NCBI RefSeq assembly: GCF_003589595.1
Contig: NW_020653713.1
Location: 6,324,360 to 6,388,359 of the forward strand
Source of the DNA: Hyposmocoma kahamanoa
Lineage: Eukaryota; Arthropoda; Insecta; Lepidoptera; Cosmopterigidae
Direction of reading: 5' to 3'
Length of the DNA: 64,000 nt
In this document: positions 44,103 to 56,212 of the stretch, in pieces
How positions within the stretch are numbered: position 1 is the stretch's first letter
How the letters are laid out: the number at the start of each line of letters is the position of its first letter
Program-made: the position numbers and the translations under genes
The notes under the pieces: generated by a model
What the model was told of the DNA's origin: nothing
Databases searched by the model: none
Seen by the model: only the letters and a program-made list of their open reading frames with translations

Positions 44103-45752
44103 ACATTGGCATGTTTCAAGTTAGTTTTTTTTAATTGTATAATTTAACCATTGACTTTAACCAAGGAATTCGATTGGTATCATTTTTATGCCTATGGTAT
44201 CACAAAAGCATAGGTGTATTTTTTTCACATTTGGTCAGTTAAATTTTCGGATAAAGATTACTTACTTTTAAAAATAAAATGTCTTCATGAAGCAAAATAT
44301 TCTTCCTACAATATTGACAGTACTTTTTTTTGGACAGCCTGTGTATTTAATACAAACAGTTCTACATAAACGTGCTCTTATAAAGATCAATGTGTGTAAA
44401 TAAGATAAAGTCTAGACAGTTTTATCAAAGATGACCGTCAGATGATTAAAGTACTGTAAGCGGTGACGTGGTAGTCGCGCGTGGACGGTAAGATGTAGGA
44501 GTATCGTATGAGTCAGCATGGCATGACAGCAACAATAAGGAGAATTGCGATAGATGGCACCGTTTAGGACTTTCAGTTCCGCGTTTCGGGAAAATAAAAT
44601 CGAGACTCAGTGCGGTCTCGAAAATCCCGGAAAAAACGAGATTTCGAAAAAACTTTCAAAATTCGCTTTCCATACTTGTCCGTTACGCGTTTAGATAATC
44701 AAAACATGATATCGTCGGGGATAGTGCAAATCCGTAGTATTGGTAAAAAGCGCGTATCTGCTGCACCAAATTTCACAGGAGAGGGATTTAACGTTATTAC
44801 TTTGTTATTTCAATGGCTACGACTTTCATTTATATATGCACAGTAAGCATTAATTTATGCTGACTACAGACTCATAACAATAGATTCCCGTAAATCACGC
44901 TAATTTGGTTACCGCGACATTTACGCGGACTCATAATCAAATGCTAGTTACGCGTCATTGCACTATCCTCGACGATATTTATTCATGTTATTAAGTTAAG
45001 TGAATAGTTTACTTAGTTCAATTATTCATGAAAGTTTTGAAAGTAGTTTTTCTGATCTAAATCGCGTAGGTATATCTGTATTTTCAAACATGGTCACGGT
45101 CACGAATGACTCACGTGATCAGTCAACCTTGACCAAGGGATATGTAAAAGGCCCAAAGCGTTGGTTTGTTTGAAACAACAAAATGTTGGTTGACACATTT
45201 AACAATCGCGAAAACCTAAGAACTCAATGTGAGTTTTTTTTTATACTTGGCTTAGAACTCTTTTTGCGTTTAATAATAGAGAGGATTTGATTTATTACTA
45301 CCATTCTTCAATCTTCATAGATTACACTAATCTCCACTCCACAGTGTTGCCACGTCCATGTAACCAAAATAAAAATGACTGTTGGTTTTTAAGAGTGTTT
45401 AATTAAATGGACTAAGTTTCAAATGTTTCGATATTCCCGACTGAAAACATCATAAAATCGTCGAAACCGACGAAATGTTCGAGACCGAAATTCTCGGGAT
45501 GCAAACCCTAGCGCAAACATACAAGAACTTCACCTAAGTCTTTTTAGATAGTTTAGTGATGACTAGGGAAAACCCAATTTTATTTACTGTGTTTACAAGC
45601 CGTTGTGAAGAGCTCTTATTGGTCTAAAATTCTGCACACCAAAATGAGCAGCGCAAACCGGTGGCCGGAAAAAGAGATTATAACCACTAGTTCTACTAGA
45701 GGTGTTTTTCTTCCCGCTTATTCTGTTAATAAATAGACACCTTTCTTCACAG

Positions 45753-45903
45753 AACTATTGAGAATGTTCTCAATAGTTGTAGATAGAGGACGTTAAATTT
45801 TTCAACGTATATTTTATGCTATAACAATTGAGAAGGACTTCGGAGTATCGGAGCGCATTTCTTTTTGAATTTTATACCTTATTTCAATTGTCATAGCATA
45901 AAA
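45753..45903. repeat. Two adjacent hairpins
   Basis: 45753-45778 is a perfect palindrome AACTATTGAGAA..TTCTCAATAGTT. Then 45812-45831 and 45884-45903 are 20-bp inverted arms (TTTTATGCTATAACAATTGA) with one mismatch. Confidence 0.7.
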
Positions 45904-46050
45904 CATGCACTGATAAATTTAATGCCTTCCGATTTTGAATGAAATTAAAATCCATTTTTTTAAGAATCCATTTAATTAAGAATAGGAAATTCAATTTCCT
46001 AGTCGTATAGCAAACATTAACAACTTTTTAATTTTACCATATTGCATCAT

Positions 46051-47601
46051 CACAAAAATCGACCCACCCTGTTTTGCATGATTCATTTTTATAGGTGTTT
46101 TCGAACTGTGAATTGTTTATGTCTAGGGTCAGATAAGAATTAATTATATAGAATAGATTAATTACCATAAATCTTAATGCACTTGAGCGCACTTGTTCAA
46201 CTTTTTAGGACTAACACTGCTCAGTGCCGATTTGATTGTTTACTGAATACTGACGTATTCAATTTAACCCTGTTCTCGTTGCGAGACGCAGTTTTAAACT
46301 GTGCACTTGTTCATTACATTAACTCAATAATTGGCTATCGCTGTAGTTTAGACTAATTTTGTTTGAAAATTATGGATACTACTGAAGCTGAGGCGGCCCT
46401 AGTCGTAGCCTTGCTGCAACAGGGCTTAAGTCAACGTGTTGTGGCCCGAAGATTAAATCTCAGCCGATCTGTGGTTCGGCGAGTTTATCAGAGGTTTCTG
46501 GAGACTAGGCAGTATCGGAAAAGGCTAGGTTCTGGAAGATGGAGACATCAGCTCTAAGGAATCGGCACCTTTCCGACGTTGACATTCAGCGACGCTAACG
46601 TGAAGTGCTTGGGGTGTTGCGATAAGTGACAGTACCGTGAGAAGAAGACTTCGTGAACAGAATTTGACACCACAGAAGCCAGCTACAGGACCACAACTGA
46701 CCACAGCTCGTCGTCAGGCCAGACTTCAATTTGCAAGAAACCACCTTCACTGGACTGGGCGTCAGTTTTATTCTGTGATGAGAGTCGAATGACTTCATGT
46801 GGTTCTGATGGGCGCCGTAATGTTATGAGACGACCAGGAGAACGTTACGCTCAGTGCTGTATAAGAGAAACCGTCAGTTATGCTGGAGGCTCTGTAATGT
46901 TTTGGGGTGGCATATGTTTGACTGCGCGTACAGACCTGGTGTTTATCAGAAGGGGTGCATTAACTGCTCCACGTTACATAACGGAGATCTTGAAAGATCA
47001 TGTTACTACATGATCTCAGTATGCTGGCTACATTGGAGAGAACTTTCAGTTAATGCATTACAATGCATGGCCACACGTAGCGCGCATGCGCATCGTCACG
47101 GAGTACTTGGAAGAGGTCAACATTCGGGTTATGCAGTGGCCAGCAAGAAGTCCGGATCACCTCAAAACAACAACTGTGGGACACCTCACACCTCAAAACA
47201 AAAGGTTAGAGATCGAGATTCAGCCCCCACAACCTTGGAAGACCTGGAAACGGTCATCATGGAAAAATGGAACCGAATTCCTCAAGGAACTATTAAAGTT
47301 TTGATAAGGTCATTAAAACGGCGAATGCAGGCCGTTTGATTGAAATGAAAGTTTTGTCCTCATAACGCCTAAGAATGAAAAATTACGATGTCATAAAAAA
47401 CAACATGGGTTAAATTGTTGATTTTAAGTTTTTTCAAAAATGTCAATGTTTCAACCATTTTATTGATTATTTTTAACTTTAATTGTAATGTTTAATTAAA
47501 AATTTGTTTAATTAAACATTACAATTAGAAAACAATTTGTTTAATTCAAAGATTTAAAAAATGATCTTTATTGCAAAAATATAGGTGGGCCGATTGTTGT
47601 G
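46051..47601 (+). mobile_element. Decayed Tc1-like DNA transposon
   Basis: Inverted ends CACAAAAATCGACCCACC (46051) and GGTGGGCCGATTGTTGTG (to 47601) enclose a broken plus-strand transposase. The start at 46372 reads MDTTEAEAALVVALLQQGLS with a helix-turn-helix ARRLNLSRSVVRRVYQRF. Later pieces in other frames read SYAGGSVMFWGGICLTARTD and QWPARSPDHLK, then LEDLETVIMEKWNRIPQ. The pieces fit the Tc1 DDE family. Multiple frameshifts and a stop near 46555 make it inactive. Confidence 0.85.
46363..47337 (+). pseudogene. Tc1-like transposase pseudogene
   Basis: Open pieces 46363-46557, 46789-47013, 46854-47339 and 47053-47304 together cover the helix-turn-helix and DDE catalytic regions, but in shifting frames. 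The C-terminal part ends RSLKRRMQAV just before TGA at 47337-47339. Not expected to make a working enzyme. Confidence 0.85.
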
Positions 47602-48004
47602 TTACCGACACTGGTCAGTGTATATCTTTCAACATATTTGAGCGAACTCAATGATTATGTAATTATGTATGTACGTAATAATTTTCAAAGGTCATCACTA
47701 CAGTGTGATCTCGCGTGTGCAGTTGTGTTAAAAACACGTGTAATGAACACATCGTACGATGTGAAGTAACGCTAAGATTGTCATGCATGATAAAAATGAG
47801 ATATGATTTTAAAAAACAAAAAGGTTTTTTAGCCTGTTGTGCAACATTGTACTATATGTATTTCTGTGTTTATTATTTTTACTTGATGTGTGTGACATTT
47901 CTTTTATTTTTATTACACAACATCACATACGTTGCTCTGATCCCAAAATAAGTAGCTAAAGCTCTCGTGTTATGGAAATCGGAAACAACAAAGGTACCAC
48001 GAAC

Positions 48005-48118
48005 ACCCAGACACGGGACAATATAGAAAAGTTAGTTTTCTAAAATGACCCGGCCGGGGATCGAACCCGAGATGGCCAAGAAAACCGGTGTGTAAGCCAC
48101 TCGACTACGGAGGCCGTC
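48005..48118 (-). repeat. tRNA-headed SINE, family C
   Basis: Minus copy with CGGGGATCGAACCCGAGATG (box B) and CCACTCGACTACGGAGGCCG (head). Confidence 0.7.
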
Positions 48119-48295
48119 ATCTCTTTATTATATTTTTAGAACAAAAGGTAGAAAAGAAAATGAAAATCGAAACAAGTACTAAATACTAGAGAACTATATA
48201 AATTACAACTTAAAATATATACATTAAAATACACTCTCTCGGACACAGAATTCGAGACACGTTGCATTTACAGTATTAAATGTACTAAGCTTACA

Positions 48296-48602
48296 TGGTA
48301 GTAGCAGTATAGCTTTTTGTGAAAGAGTTCGTCCAGGGAAGTACTGCCACCTTACCTATTTCTGCCGCCACGCAGTAATATTAGCATTACTGTCCGGTTT
48401 TGAAGGGTTAAGGGTGCTGGTGAAATTAAGAGGCACGTGGGGCTTGTCAAGTTGTCTCAGGGTGACTTGGCGCAATGGCAGTGCCCCTCAGATCTTTGCT
48501 ATTTAAAGCTCTGAGTGGCACTGCAACTGTTATGGACAGGCGTGTCACTTACTACAAGTCGCACGACTTGTTCGTTCCGTCACTTGATATTATAAAAAAA
48601 AA
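48296..48602 (+). repeat. Interspersed repeat A, full length
   Basis: Best plus copy: starts GTAGTAGCAGTATAGCTTTT, ends CCGTCACTTGATATTATAAA and A-run. Useful as the family reference. Confidence 0.8.
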
Positions 48603-49727
48603 TTATGCAATTTTAAAACAGGTATACTAAACCTCACTTCCATAAATCCTTATGTTATTATATTATATAACGATGCAAGGTAGCTCGAGTTATTGGTCCA
48701 GGAGTGCAGTACGGCACAGGAAGGGTCAGTTAAAACGTAAGGCTTCACGGAGAAAACTCATAATAACATCGAACGCCAATAAAGAAACAGCAACACAAAA
48801 GAATAGAAACTTTAAGATTGTTTCATCAAACAATTGATTTATTATCGCTACCAAACAGAATAATACAAAAGCAACTGGCTGGCGTTAAGTAAATAAAAAA
48901 ACAGATATTGTTGTGTTTGAATAATTTCTTTATTGGCTCAGGAGAGATGCGAAACGGGAAGCCACGCACGCGTCGAGCCCCCGGCGTATTTTTAGATACA
49001 AGAACAAAACGTGAACTATGTACTACGCCTCTTATACACGTGTGCACGTGTATTTGTGGTGCATAGCGTTAGTGACGTGGAATTTAGGTCTCGGTCCGGG
49101 TGTTTGAGCTTACTGAAACGGAAAAAGGGTGCTAGCTAATCCGGCAATCGTTGTCAAATAATAAAATAGTTTATTTTTCTTAACGTGAAAGTTATTGAGT
49201 TGTATACGTATGTATTTATAGAGAAATATTTTATTACAATACAAATTTAAAAATATAAAAAAGACTTGACTCAACGACATCCATGTACTTGACTAGGCTG
49301 CATCTGTCTAAATATCTTTGCCTTTCCGCAAGGAAAAGTACATAACATAACATCAATAATTTCAACAACTCGACTGTGTTTTTTTCTTTCACTTGTTTTT
49401 CTTTTTAGTAATGATATAATAATTATAAACAGTAAGCGGAAGGTCCCTGGGTCAAAGCAAAATGGAATGTATTATGCAATTAATAACAACTTTGCCAGTG
49501 GCTTTACGTTAATTTCCCAACTATGAACAAATATAATTGGTAAACACTTAATTATCTGCCTACCTAGCTCATTCCCAATAGGTACAGACTGTCGCGTCTG
49601 TCCACGGTACTACAGTACCGATATTCTTTGACAAAATTCAACACTAAAACAAAACACTATCACTATTGATAGTGTTTTTGTTTGGAACATGTTCTTGTCT
49701 ACAGATTGAAGTCGTCATAAAAATTTC

Positions 49728-49737
49728 NNNNNNNNNN
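49728..49737. other. Assembly gap (10 N)
   Basis: Ten N bases, usually a placeholder of unknown true length. A 12-bp-arm hairpin (49651-49678) lies about 50 bases to the left. Confidence 1.
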
Positions 49738-50021
49738 AACAAAATAAACTTTTAACGAATCACTTTGATTATAATAATAATTTGTTTTTAAGCGGTTTAT
49801 TTCTAGTATCTGAAATCAGGGTGACCGCAATTTAATAATTGAACTACAGATGACGTTCACGTGATTTACACACGTGTAAATATTGTGAACTGGGTTATTA
49901 CCCAGTTATTACCAGAGAGTAAGTTAATGCTCAAAATAGATAAATGTTACAATTTAATATTGTTGATTGTTCGGTTATAAAAGCGAAATAAATATTTCAT
50001 GACCACTGAGGCTCAGTGGTA

Positions 50022-50250
50022 GGTCAAATAAGTAATACTCGATGAAATTAAGGGTCGTATTCTAGAACTCTACTCAATGCTCAAGTCAGGATTTGAGTAT
50101 GGTTTAAAGCACTCGAAATCATACTCAAGTCCCTGCCATTAGAGTCGTATTTCCAATGCTTGTGTTTCCAGTGCAATCCTGACTTGAGCATTGAGTAGAG
50201 TTCTGGAATACGACCCTAAGAGACGCATGATGCGAATGAAGCTTCATACC
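50022..50250. repeat. Repeat F fragment interrupted by a MITE
   Basis: TCAAATAAGTAATACTCGAT on the left and GACGCATGATGCGAATGAAG on the right are adjacent in the copy at 43235-43290 but are separated here by the 50051-50216 element. Confidence 0.6.
50051..50216. mobile_element. PIF/Harbinger-like MITE with TAA duplication, nested in repeat F
   Basis: Starts GGGTCGTATTCTAGAACTCT after TAA and ends GTTCTGGAATACGACCC before TAA. The uninterrupted target at 43235 supports the 3-bp duplication. Confidence 0.75.
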
Positions 50251-50461
50251 TTCAAGACCTTTTTTGAGGACATCCTTAGTATAGTTGAAATATGTACGCC
50301 GAGGACAACCTATTCACGCTGGTTCAAAAAAAAAAAATGTATGTAATTGCCATAGAAACGTTTTACAGGAATACTGTACGTGACAAAGTAGCAGAAATTA
50401 GAAAGCTGTGGCAAATGTTTGGTGTGTTAAAACGTCTATTTGTGTAGATGCCAAATTTGAC

Positions 50462-50560
50462 AACCTCGATGGTCTAGTGGTAAGGGCTACGAGCGCTTGA
50501 TGAGGGGTTCTAAGGTTGGATTTTCGGTTACGAAAAGAATTTTCTAGATGAGGTACCAAA
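50462..50560 (+). repeat. tRNA-like SINE head
   Basis: CCTCGATGGTCTAGTGGTAA is a box A-like start and GGTTCTAAGGTTGGATTTTC is a decayed box B region. Probably a SINE rather than a tRNA gene, as no acceptor stem pairs. Confidence 0.45.
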
Positions 50561-50792
50561 CTGAGGGTGTACGATTACGGTAGGACCAATTTAGGCAACG
50601 AACTTTCTAAATAGAACTTGCGTCTTCTGAGGTAATATTAATTTCGCAACTCTAGCACTACAAGGAAATCCCTAGTCTGATAGCAGATATTTGATGTAGT
50701 TATCCCGCAAATTATATTTTTGTCTCAAGCCAGTTCAATGTGCATTCAAATTTAGTAATAGATTGTCACGGAAATTTGAAAAAAAAAAAACC

Positions 50793-50990
50793 ACAGACTG
50801 AACATAGCCCCGCATTAGGGAAACGCGTCGCGGGTGCCATGGACACACACATAGACAACCACAAATTACACCCAAACTCACGAGAGAAATAAATGTAGGC
50901 CATACAATTATTTCTCCCGGCCCGGGGGTCGAACCTGGGACCTCTGCATGGCAGTCCAGCATGGTAACCGTTCGGCCAACGAGGCAGTTA
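50793..50990 (-). repeat. tRNA-headed SINE, family B
   Basis: Minus copy from CCCCGCATTAGGGAAACGCG to GTTCGGCCAACGAGGCAG. Confidence 0.75.
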
Positions 50991-51404
50991 AAAAAAAAAG
51001 GTTATATCTGTATTCAATCTGACTGTCAATTGTTACAGCTCTGCAAATTGGTGTAAAAGTCTAGCACGTTAAATGAAATTCTAAGCATAGACCGAAGTCC
51101 AATCATAACTGCAGGAGGAAGCGACGTTCCGGGTGTGATATTTCACACTTCGTGAAAACGTCTAGCCGACTGATTTACGACAGTAAAAAGGCAAAAGTTC
51201 ACTCGCTATCATGGTTGCCACTCTATCGTTATGTAAATATAGACTTAATTCTTCCACACAATACATACATAGAAAACATGATGATAATAATAATAAACTT
51301 AATGTTTAATACAGATGTCTTAGGATTTCGCGATTAATACACATTTCAAATAAATCAACGTTACAGGCTTTTTACAGGTCCCATGGTAACCGTTTACTGA
51401 GATG

Positions 51405-51592
51405 GTAGTAGCAGTAGAGCTTTTTGTGAAAGAGTCTTGACTCTTCTCAGCCAGGGTAATACTGCCAACTTACCTATTTCTGCCGCCTAGCAGTAATATC
51501 CGAATTAGAAGTAAGATCCGAATGGAACTGCAACTGTTATGGACAGGCGTGTAATTCGTTCGTCCCGTTAATTGATATTATTAAAAAAATGG
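51405..51592 (+). repeat. Interspersed repeat A, deleted
   Basis: Starts GTAGTAGCAGTAGAGCTTTT, loses the middle after the GCCTAGCAGTAATATC block, and ends GGACAGGCGTGTAATTCGTT. Confidence 0.6.
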
Positions 51593-52149
51593 TATTAGTT
51601 ATCAAACAGCTATGTCTTAAATTAATGCAAACTACCCTATTCTGAAGTATAGTTCCAAAATTTATTAATTTATCAACGTTATTTTTTATAGCGCGACGTT
51701 ATTCCGATATTGAAATGAATTTTTCGAATCACAATTGCGTATTTCTTGTTTGAATTGTTTTTTCAAATTGAGGTATTTCTTACGACAGGGAACAATGTGA
51801 CGACAGACTATTAATATTTATTATATTAAAACTGTGTTGATATAAAGGTCTCGGCAGTTTGCTGTTATATATTTGTTTAGCTGATTAATATTGATCCTAT
51901 TAATTCCCATTAATGGAATTACAAGCCCAACAATCCGCAACCACACACCAATCAATCTGTAACTGTGTACATTATGATACAATTAATAAATTAATATGAA
52001 TAGTACGAACTCTGTGGATAACAGAATTAATTTATAGATCTTGAAATTAGTATGTCCCTAAGTACCTAATCGCCGCGAACACCGTATTGTTTGTATAATT
52101 TTTTGCGACCGCATGCGTCTAACTGTCATGGCAAAATGCGCTCAACATT

Positions 52150-52410
52150 AAAATTTAGCTTTTACGTTTTAATTTAAATGAGCGTCCCGGCCACGCGGGC
52201 GAGTCTGGCTTGAATTTGATCTACGCGGCGGCCCGCGCGGCAGCCGGGCGTCGTCCGCGCGGTTGTATTATTCAGAGGAATTTAAATGTTGTTGCGTAAT
52301 GAATAGAATTCAGATTCGCCATTAATGTACATCAAGGCGCGTTAACTCGGCGGTTGCCGCACGGCAGCCGCGCGATAATTTTCGCCTCGTGTAACTGGGT
52401 GTTTAGTATT
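52150..52410. promoter_or_regulatory. CpG-rich block, candidate promoter or enhancer
   Basis: GC-rich bursts (52188-52264 and 52335-52392, with GCGGCGGCCCGCGCGG and GCAGCCGCGCG) are separated by AT-rich homeodomain-like ATTAATG/TAATGAATA motifs. It has no repeat relatives in the window and no reading frame. It could be the 5' CpG promoter or a conserved non-coding element. Not proven. Confidence 0.35.
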
Positions 52411-52614
52411 CATTTTTCCCCTATAACAGTCCTATTAATGTGTACTTGGAACTAGCAATTAGAAGGTCGTCGTGTTACCCTTACAGGGTCTTTTGCTGTC
52501 GTAATCTACTACATAACATCTCGTTTACACATGAGAGCAATAAATTATTTTGATCGATTATTAGCGACGTGGCATTTACGGAGTTCGATTTCCACCGGGG
52601 GCACGTAAAGGGTT

Positions 52615-52695
52615 AAGAGCACGTCAAGCTTGACACTTAAGACTTAAATCCAAGTCATGGTCCAAAGTACAAAGTGTCAAGCTTGACGTGCTCTT
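52615..52695. repeat. Perfect 24-bp inverted repeat, 33-bp spacer
   Basis: 52615-52638 (AAGAGCACGTCAAGCTTGAC plus ACTT) and 52672-52695 are exact reverse complements. Each arm also contains the palindrome GTCAAGCTTGAC. Confidence 0.85.
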
Positions 52696-54045
52696 GACTG
52701 TATCTTGACCGTTTCAATCGTTATCGATTTTATTTCTCTAAATTATCTCTTGCATCAAATTAAAACTGCCTTCGGAACGCAAAAAGGCATAATTAATTTT
52801 TTTTTTTAATAAACGACCAATTGAAACACAATGAAAATTCTGTATAAAAATATGTCTATCCATATTTAATATAAGTAACAAAAATATATTTGAACTACTT
52901 TCTTTTTCAGAAAATCCTAGAAAATTTTCAATTTATTTCTTGTGCTTTTCTTTCTACCGATTATGATGCACATAGTAGGAATTGCAAACCAGTTAAAAAA
53001 AGAAACAAACCGTACCTATATGATATTAATATTCACATAGTTGTTTAATATCAGGTGAGATTGTTGATTATCTCCCAAGTATTTATAAATCAATGAAAAA
53101 ATAAACGAAAAATATTAGGAATGATATTTCGTACCGTAAGGACAGTGCAGTAGTGCAATTCGCTAGTGAAGGCGCAAAGTTCATTCTCACAGTGTTTGTT
53201 TACAAGAAAAGTGATGCCAGACACTTTACGTTCTTAAAAGGATGTTCTTATCGTTGTTTGGGTGCATTTAAAAAATAATGATACATATCGATGGCTTTCT
53301 AGAGTACTGGCCGGCCTATCTCAAAAACAATTAATCGGTTTGAAAAAAAAGAGGGTAGATAATTGTGGTGTATCTGGTGTGTAAAGCCGTGTGTTAATGT
53401 TATAACAATTTTAACCAATGGAAAGTTCTGTATGTGCTAAATTTTCGTATTAATATAAGAATATTTAGCATATTTTGAATTAAATTGTGTAATAAATTTT
53501 AAAAATTAATTATTTCGGTTTGTGTATCTTTTCTTGAAAAGCAGCTACATTGTACCTTTTGAATACGCATACGAATTTTATTATTTCTATAAACTGCCTT
53601 ATCGTAATCGCTGTAGAGTTCAATTTCAATTTTAAGTGACAAACTTACGTGTTCTTGATCCCATAAACGGCTATTGAATTTTCAGTATAAATGCATTAAC
53701 CTTGACGGACGCACCTAAATCATAACGATTGAATTGGTGAATATGCGTCGGCGTATTAATAAATTTCAAACGTCTTACAGTTATGGACGATTCCTTTTAG
53801 GTTAAAGGTCATAAAAAGCTATTACCGTTACTAACTCTAAATTGCTAAATGCCTATATCCATTTCCTTTTTCAACAAATGTTAACTCTACTCACGATTGT
53901 CATCGAATAGTTCGTTCCTTAAATTTGTGTTTATTACAGTTCTTTACTTTTTCAAAGTAAATCAGCATGTTATGTAATGAAGCATTGTTTTCTGTGCAAT
54001 TGAGCGAAATACACGAATTAAATATATTATTATAATTTTTTTAAC

Positions 54046-54215
54046 GCACGCACTCATAGCCCCGCACTAGGAAAACCCTGTCTCGCGGGTGCCATAGACA
54101 TAGAACACCACAAATTACACCCAAAGTCATGAGAGAAATAAATGTAGGTCATACAAACATTTCTTCTGGCCCGGGAATCCAACCCGGGAGCATTGTAACC
54201 GTTCGGCCACTATCG
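54046..54215 (-). repeat. tRNA-headed SINE, family B, shortened
   Basis: Minus copy from CCCCGCACTAGGAAAACCCT to TAACCGTTCGGCCACT, lacking part of the box B side. Confidence 0.65.
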
Positions 54216-54693
54216 AACCGACGTCTCCTAGCAAACCGAGGCAGACGCTACGCCAACTAAGCCACGGAATGAATCAGTGAACCTTACGAATTTTTGTATA
54301 TGCTTGTTGTCGGATCTGTTTATTTGGTTTTCAACGACTTTTTAGGCGTTGCGCATCGTATTAATATTTATAACAAAGTAGTAAAATAATTAAATATCAT
54401 CATGATGGTGAAACATTCTGACATTCAATAAAAATTTGAAATATATTATTGTAAACAAAGTCCAATTAAAGCGTCAGAGACACCTCAAAGGTGATGTTCA
54501 CTTTACTTTCAATTATAGTTAAATTGAGACTATAATGGCGATAAAGGTCTAGTGATCTATATCACAGAGTACTCTAGTTTAGTTCAGGTACCACAAATTT
54601 ACTTGTTTTTCAAATGTAAGCAATAAATCCATGCGGCAGCATATTATCTTATTGCGTTTATGACAACGATCGAATATAAAGAAACAAAATTCA

Positions 54694-54771
54694 TCGACCC
54701 GGTGGGACTTGAACCCACGTCCATGCTGCACCGTACCATTGTTCTTACTAACTGAGTTACCGAGCCGTCGA
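54694..54771 (-). repeat. tRNA-like sequence (SINE head or tRNA pseudogene)
   Basis: Minus strand reads TCGACGGCTCGGTAACTCAG to a good T arm GTGGGTTCAAGTCCCAC and CGGGTCGA. Five acceptor pairs form but two do not, and the anticodon stem is poor. I do not call a functional tRNA. Confidence 0.4.
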
Positions 54772-55767
54772 AATTCTCCTACGTGTTTTTATTATAGAGC
54801 TTTGTACTGGTTTTCGGTGTTCGTCGCCGTTAGTGACATCTAGTGAGAGATTTTTGAATAACCCTTGTATTTGCATTCATCATCTTTGTATTCAAAATCT
54901 TAACAAAACTAGTGGAGTTACTTTACAAAAAATCTCAACTGATATGCAATAATTGGAATTTTTTACACCCCAACAACCCGCTATAAAAGCAGTCAACAGC
55001 ACGCAGGGGGTTTTACACTCTTAGATCTTTCCGATCGTGATAAGCTGCATTTTAATCTAAGTAATGCTGCAGAGTAGACTGTACCTATACTTTAGTAGAC
55101 ACTATTACTTGCGAAAAGATCTGTGATTGTAGTTCTATCTTTGAATATAGCAGGTAATCGATGAGGAAATGGTATAATGGTACGCGACGTCATCGCAACT
55201 GGCCTCACGCTGCGCACGCGACTCTAGTAGTGAATGTGAATAAATCACGCATGTGATCGGAGCTGTTTTAATGCATGTGACACACTGTTATGTTTATTGT
55301 TTAGTTTTTATTATGATATTACTTATGTTGTTAATGGGCACAAACGATGTCCATAAACTTGTTACCACCTACAATTGTTACAATTTACATTACGGCGGAA
55401 CGGAATGGAAGTGAAATTTTACGATACGGTACCTGCAAAAATTTCCGAGACTGCGCGACCTTTTCTGTTAGCTCGCATCTAGTTTGTACGTAACTCAATT
55501 ACCATAACGTTCATTACGCTCTGGTCACAAAAATTCGCTTCCAATTCTGTTCTGCAGTAATTGAGTACAGTATTTACATTGGTACTAACTACACTCAAAC
55601 GTATTTAACATACTTGATGCGTATATAATTTTAGAGTTACTATATGTATTTGTGTGTGATGCACTTTTGGTGGTATGGCTTACTAGGTTGCGATCGTTCA
55701 CCATATGGTACTGGCAGAAAACCAGCATTGTTTGCCTTTTCACGGTCTACAATATTTAAGCTGTAAA

Positions 55768-55976
55768 TAACTGCCTCTGTGGCCGAACGATTTCCATGCT
55801 GCATTGCCACGCAGAGGTCCTGGGTTCGATTCCTAGCCCGGGAGAAATATGTATGTGGCCTACATTTATTTCTCTCGTGAGTTTGGGTGTAATTTTTGGT
55901 TATCTATGTGTGTGTCCAAGGCACCCGCGACACAGGGTTTCCCTAGGGCGGGGCTATGAGCGTGTTGCGTTTTTAT
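55768..55976 (+). repeat. tRNA-headed SINE, family B
   Basis: The plus-strand copy. Head CTGCCTCTGTGGCCGAACGA, box B GGGTTCGATTCC, body CTCGTGAGTTTGGGTGTAAT, end CCCTAGGGCGGGGCTATGAG. A 69-codon frame inside is chance. Confidence 0.8.
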
Positions 55977-56023
55977 GCGTAATAATCTTTGTGGTACGAT
56001 ATTAAATCTTGTTTATAAACAAG

Positions 56024-56212
56024 AGTGTTGGTGAAATTACTTGCATATGGGACTTGTCGACTAATGCCTTAGGAAAACGGGCGTAGTGGCAATGCGCTCA
56101 GATCTTTGTGATTTAAAGCTCTGAATGGCACTGTAACCAATTGTCATGGCAAGCGTGTTGCGCTTACACCAGGCATACGATTTGTTCGTCCCGTTACTTG
56201 TCATATCAAGCG
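56024..56212 (+). repeat. Interspersed repeat A
   Basis: Diverged plus copy from GTTGGTGAAATTACTTGCAT to TTGTTCGTCCCGTTACTTGT, directly after the SINE at 55768. Confidence 0.6.

Noticed and set aside
54694..54771. Functional tRNA gene
   Set aside because: The T arm is good, but two acceptor pairs fail and the anticodon arm is poor. More likely SINE-derived or a pseudogene.
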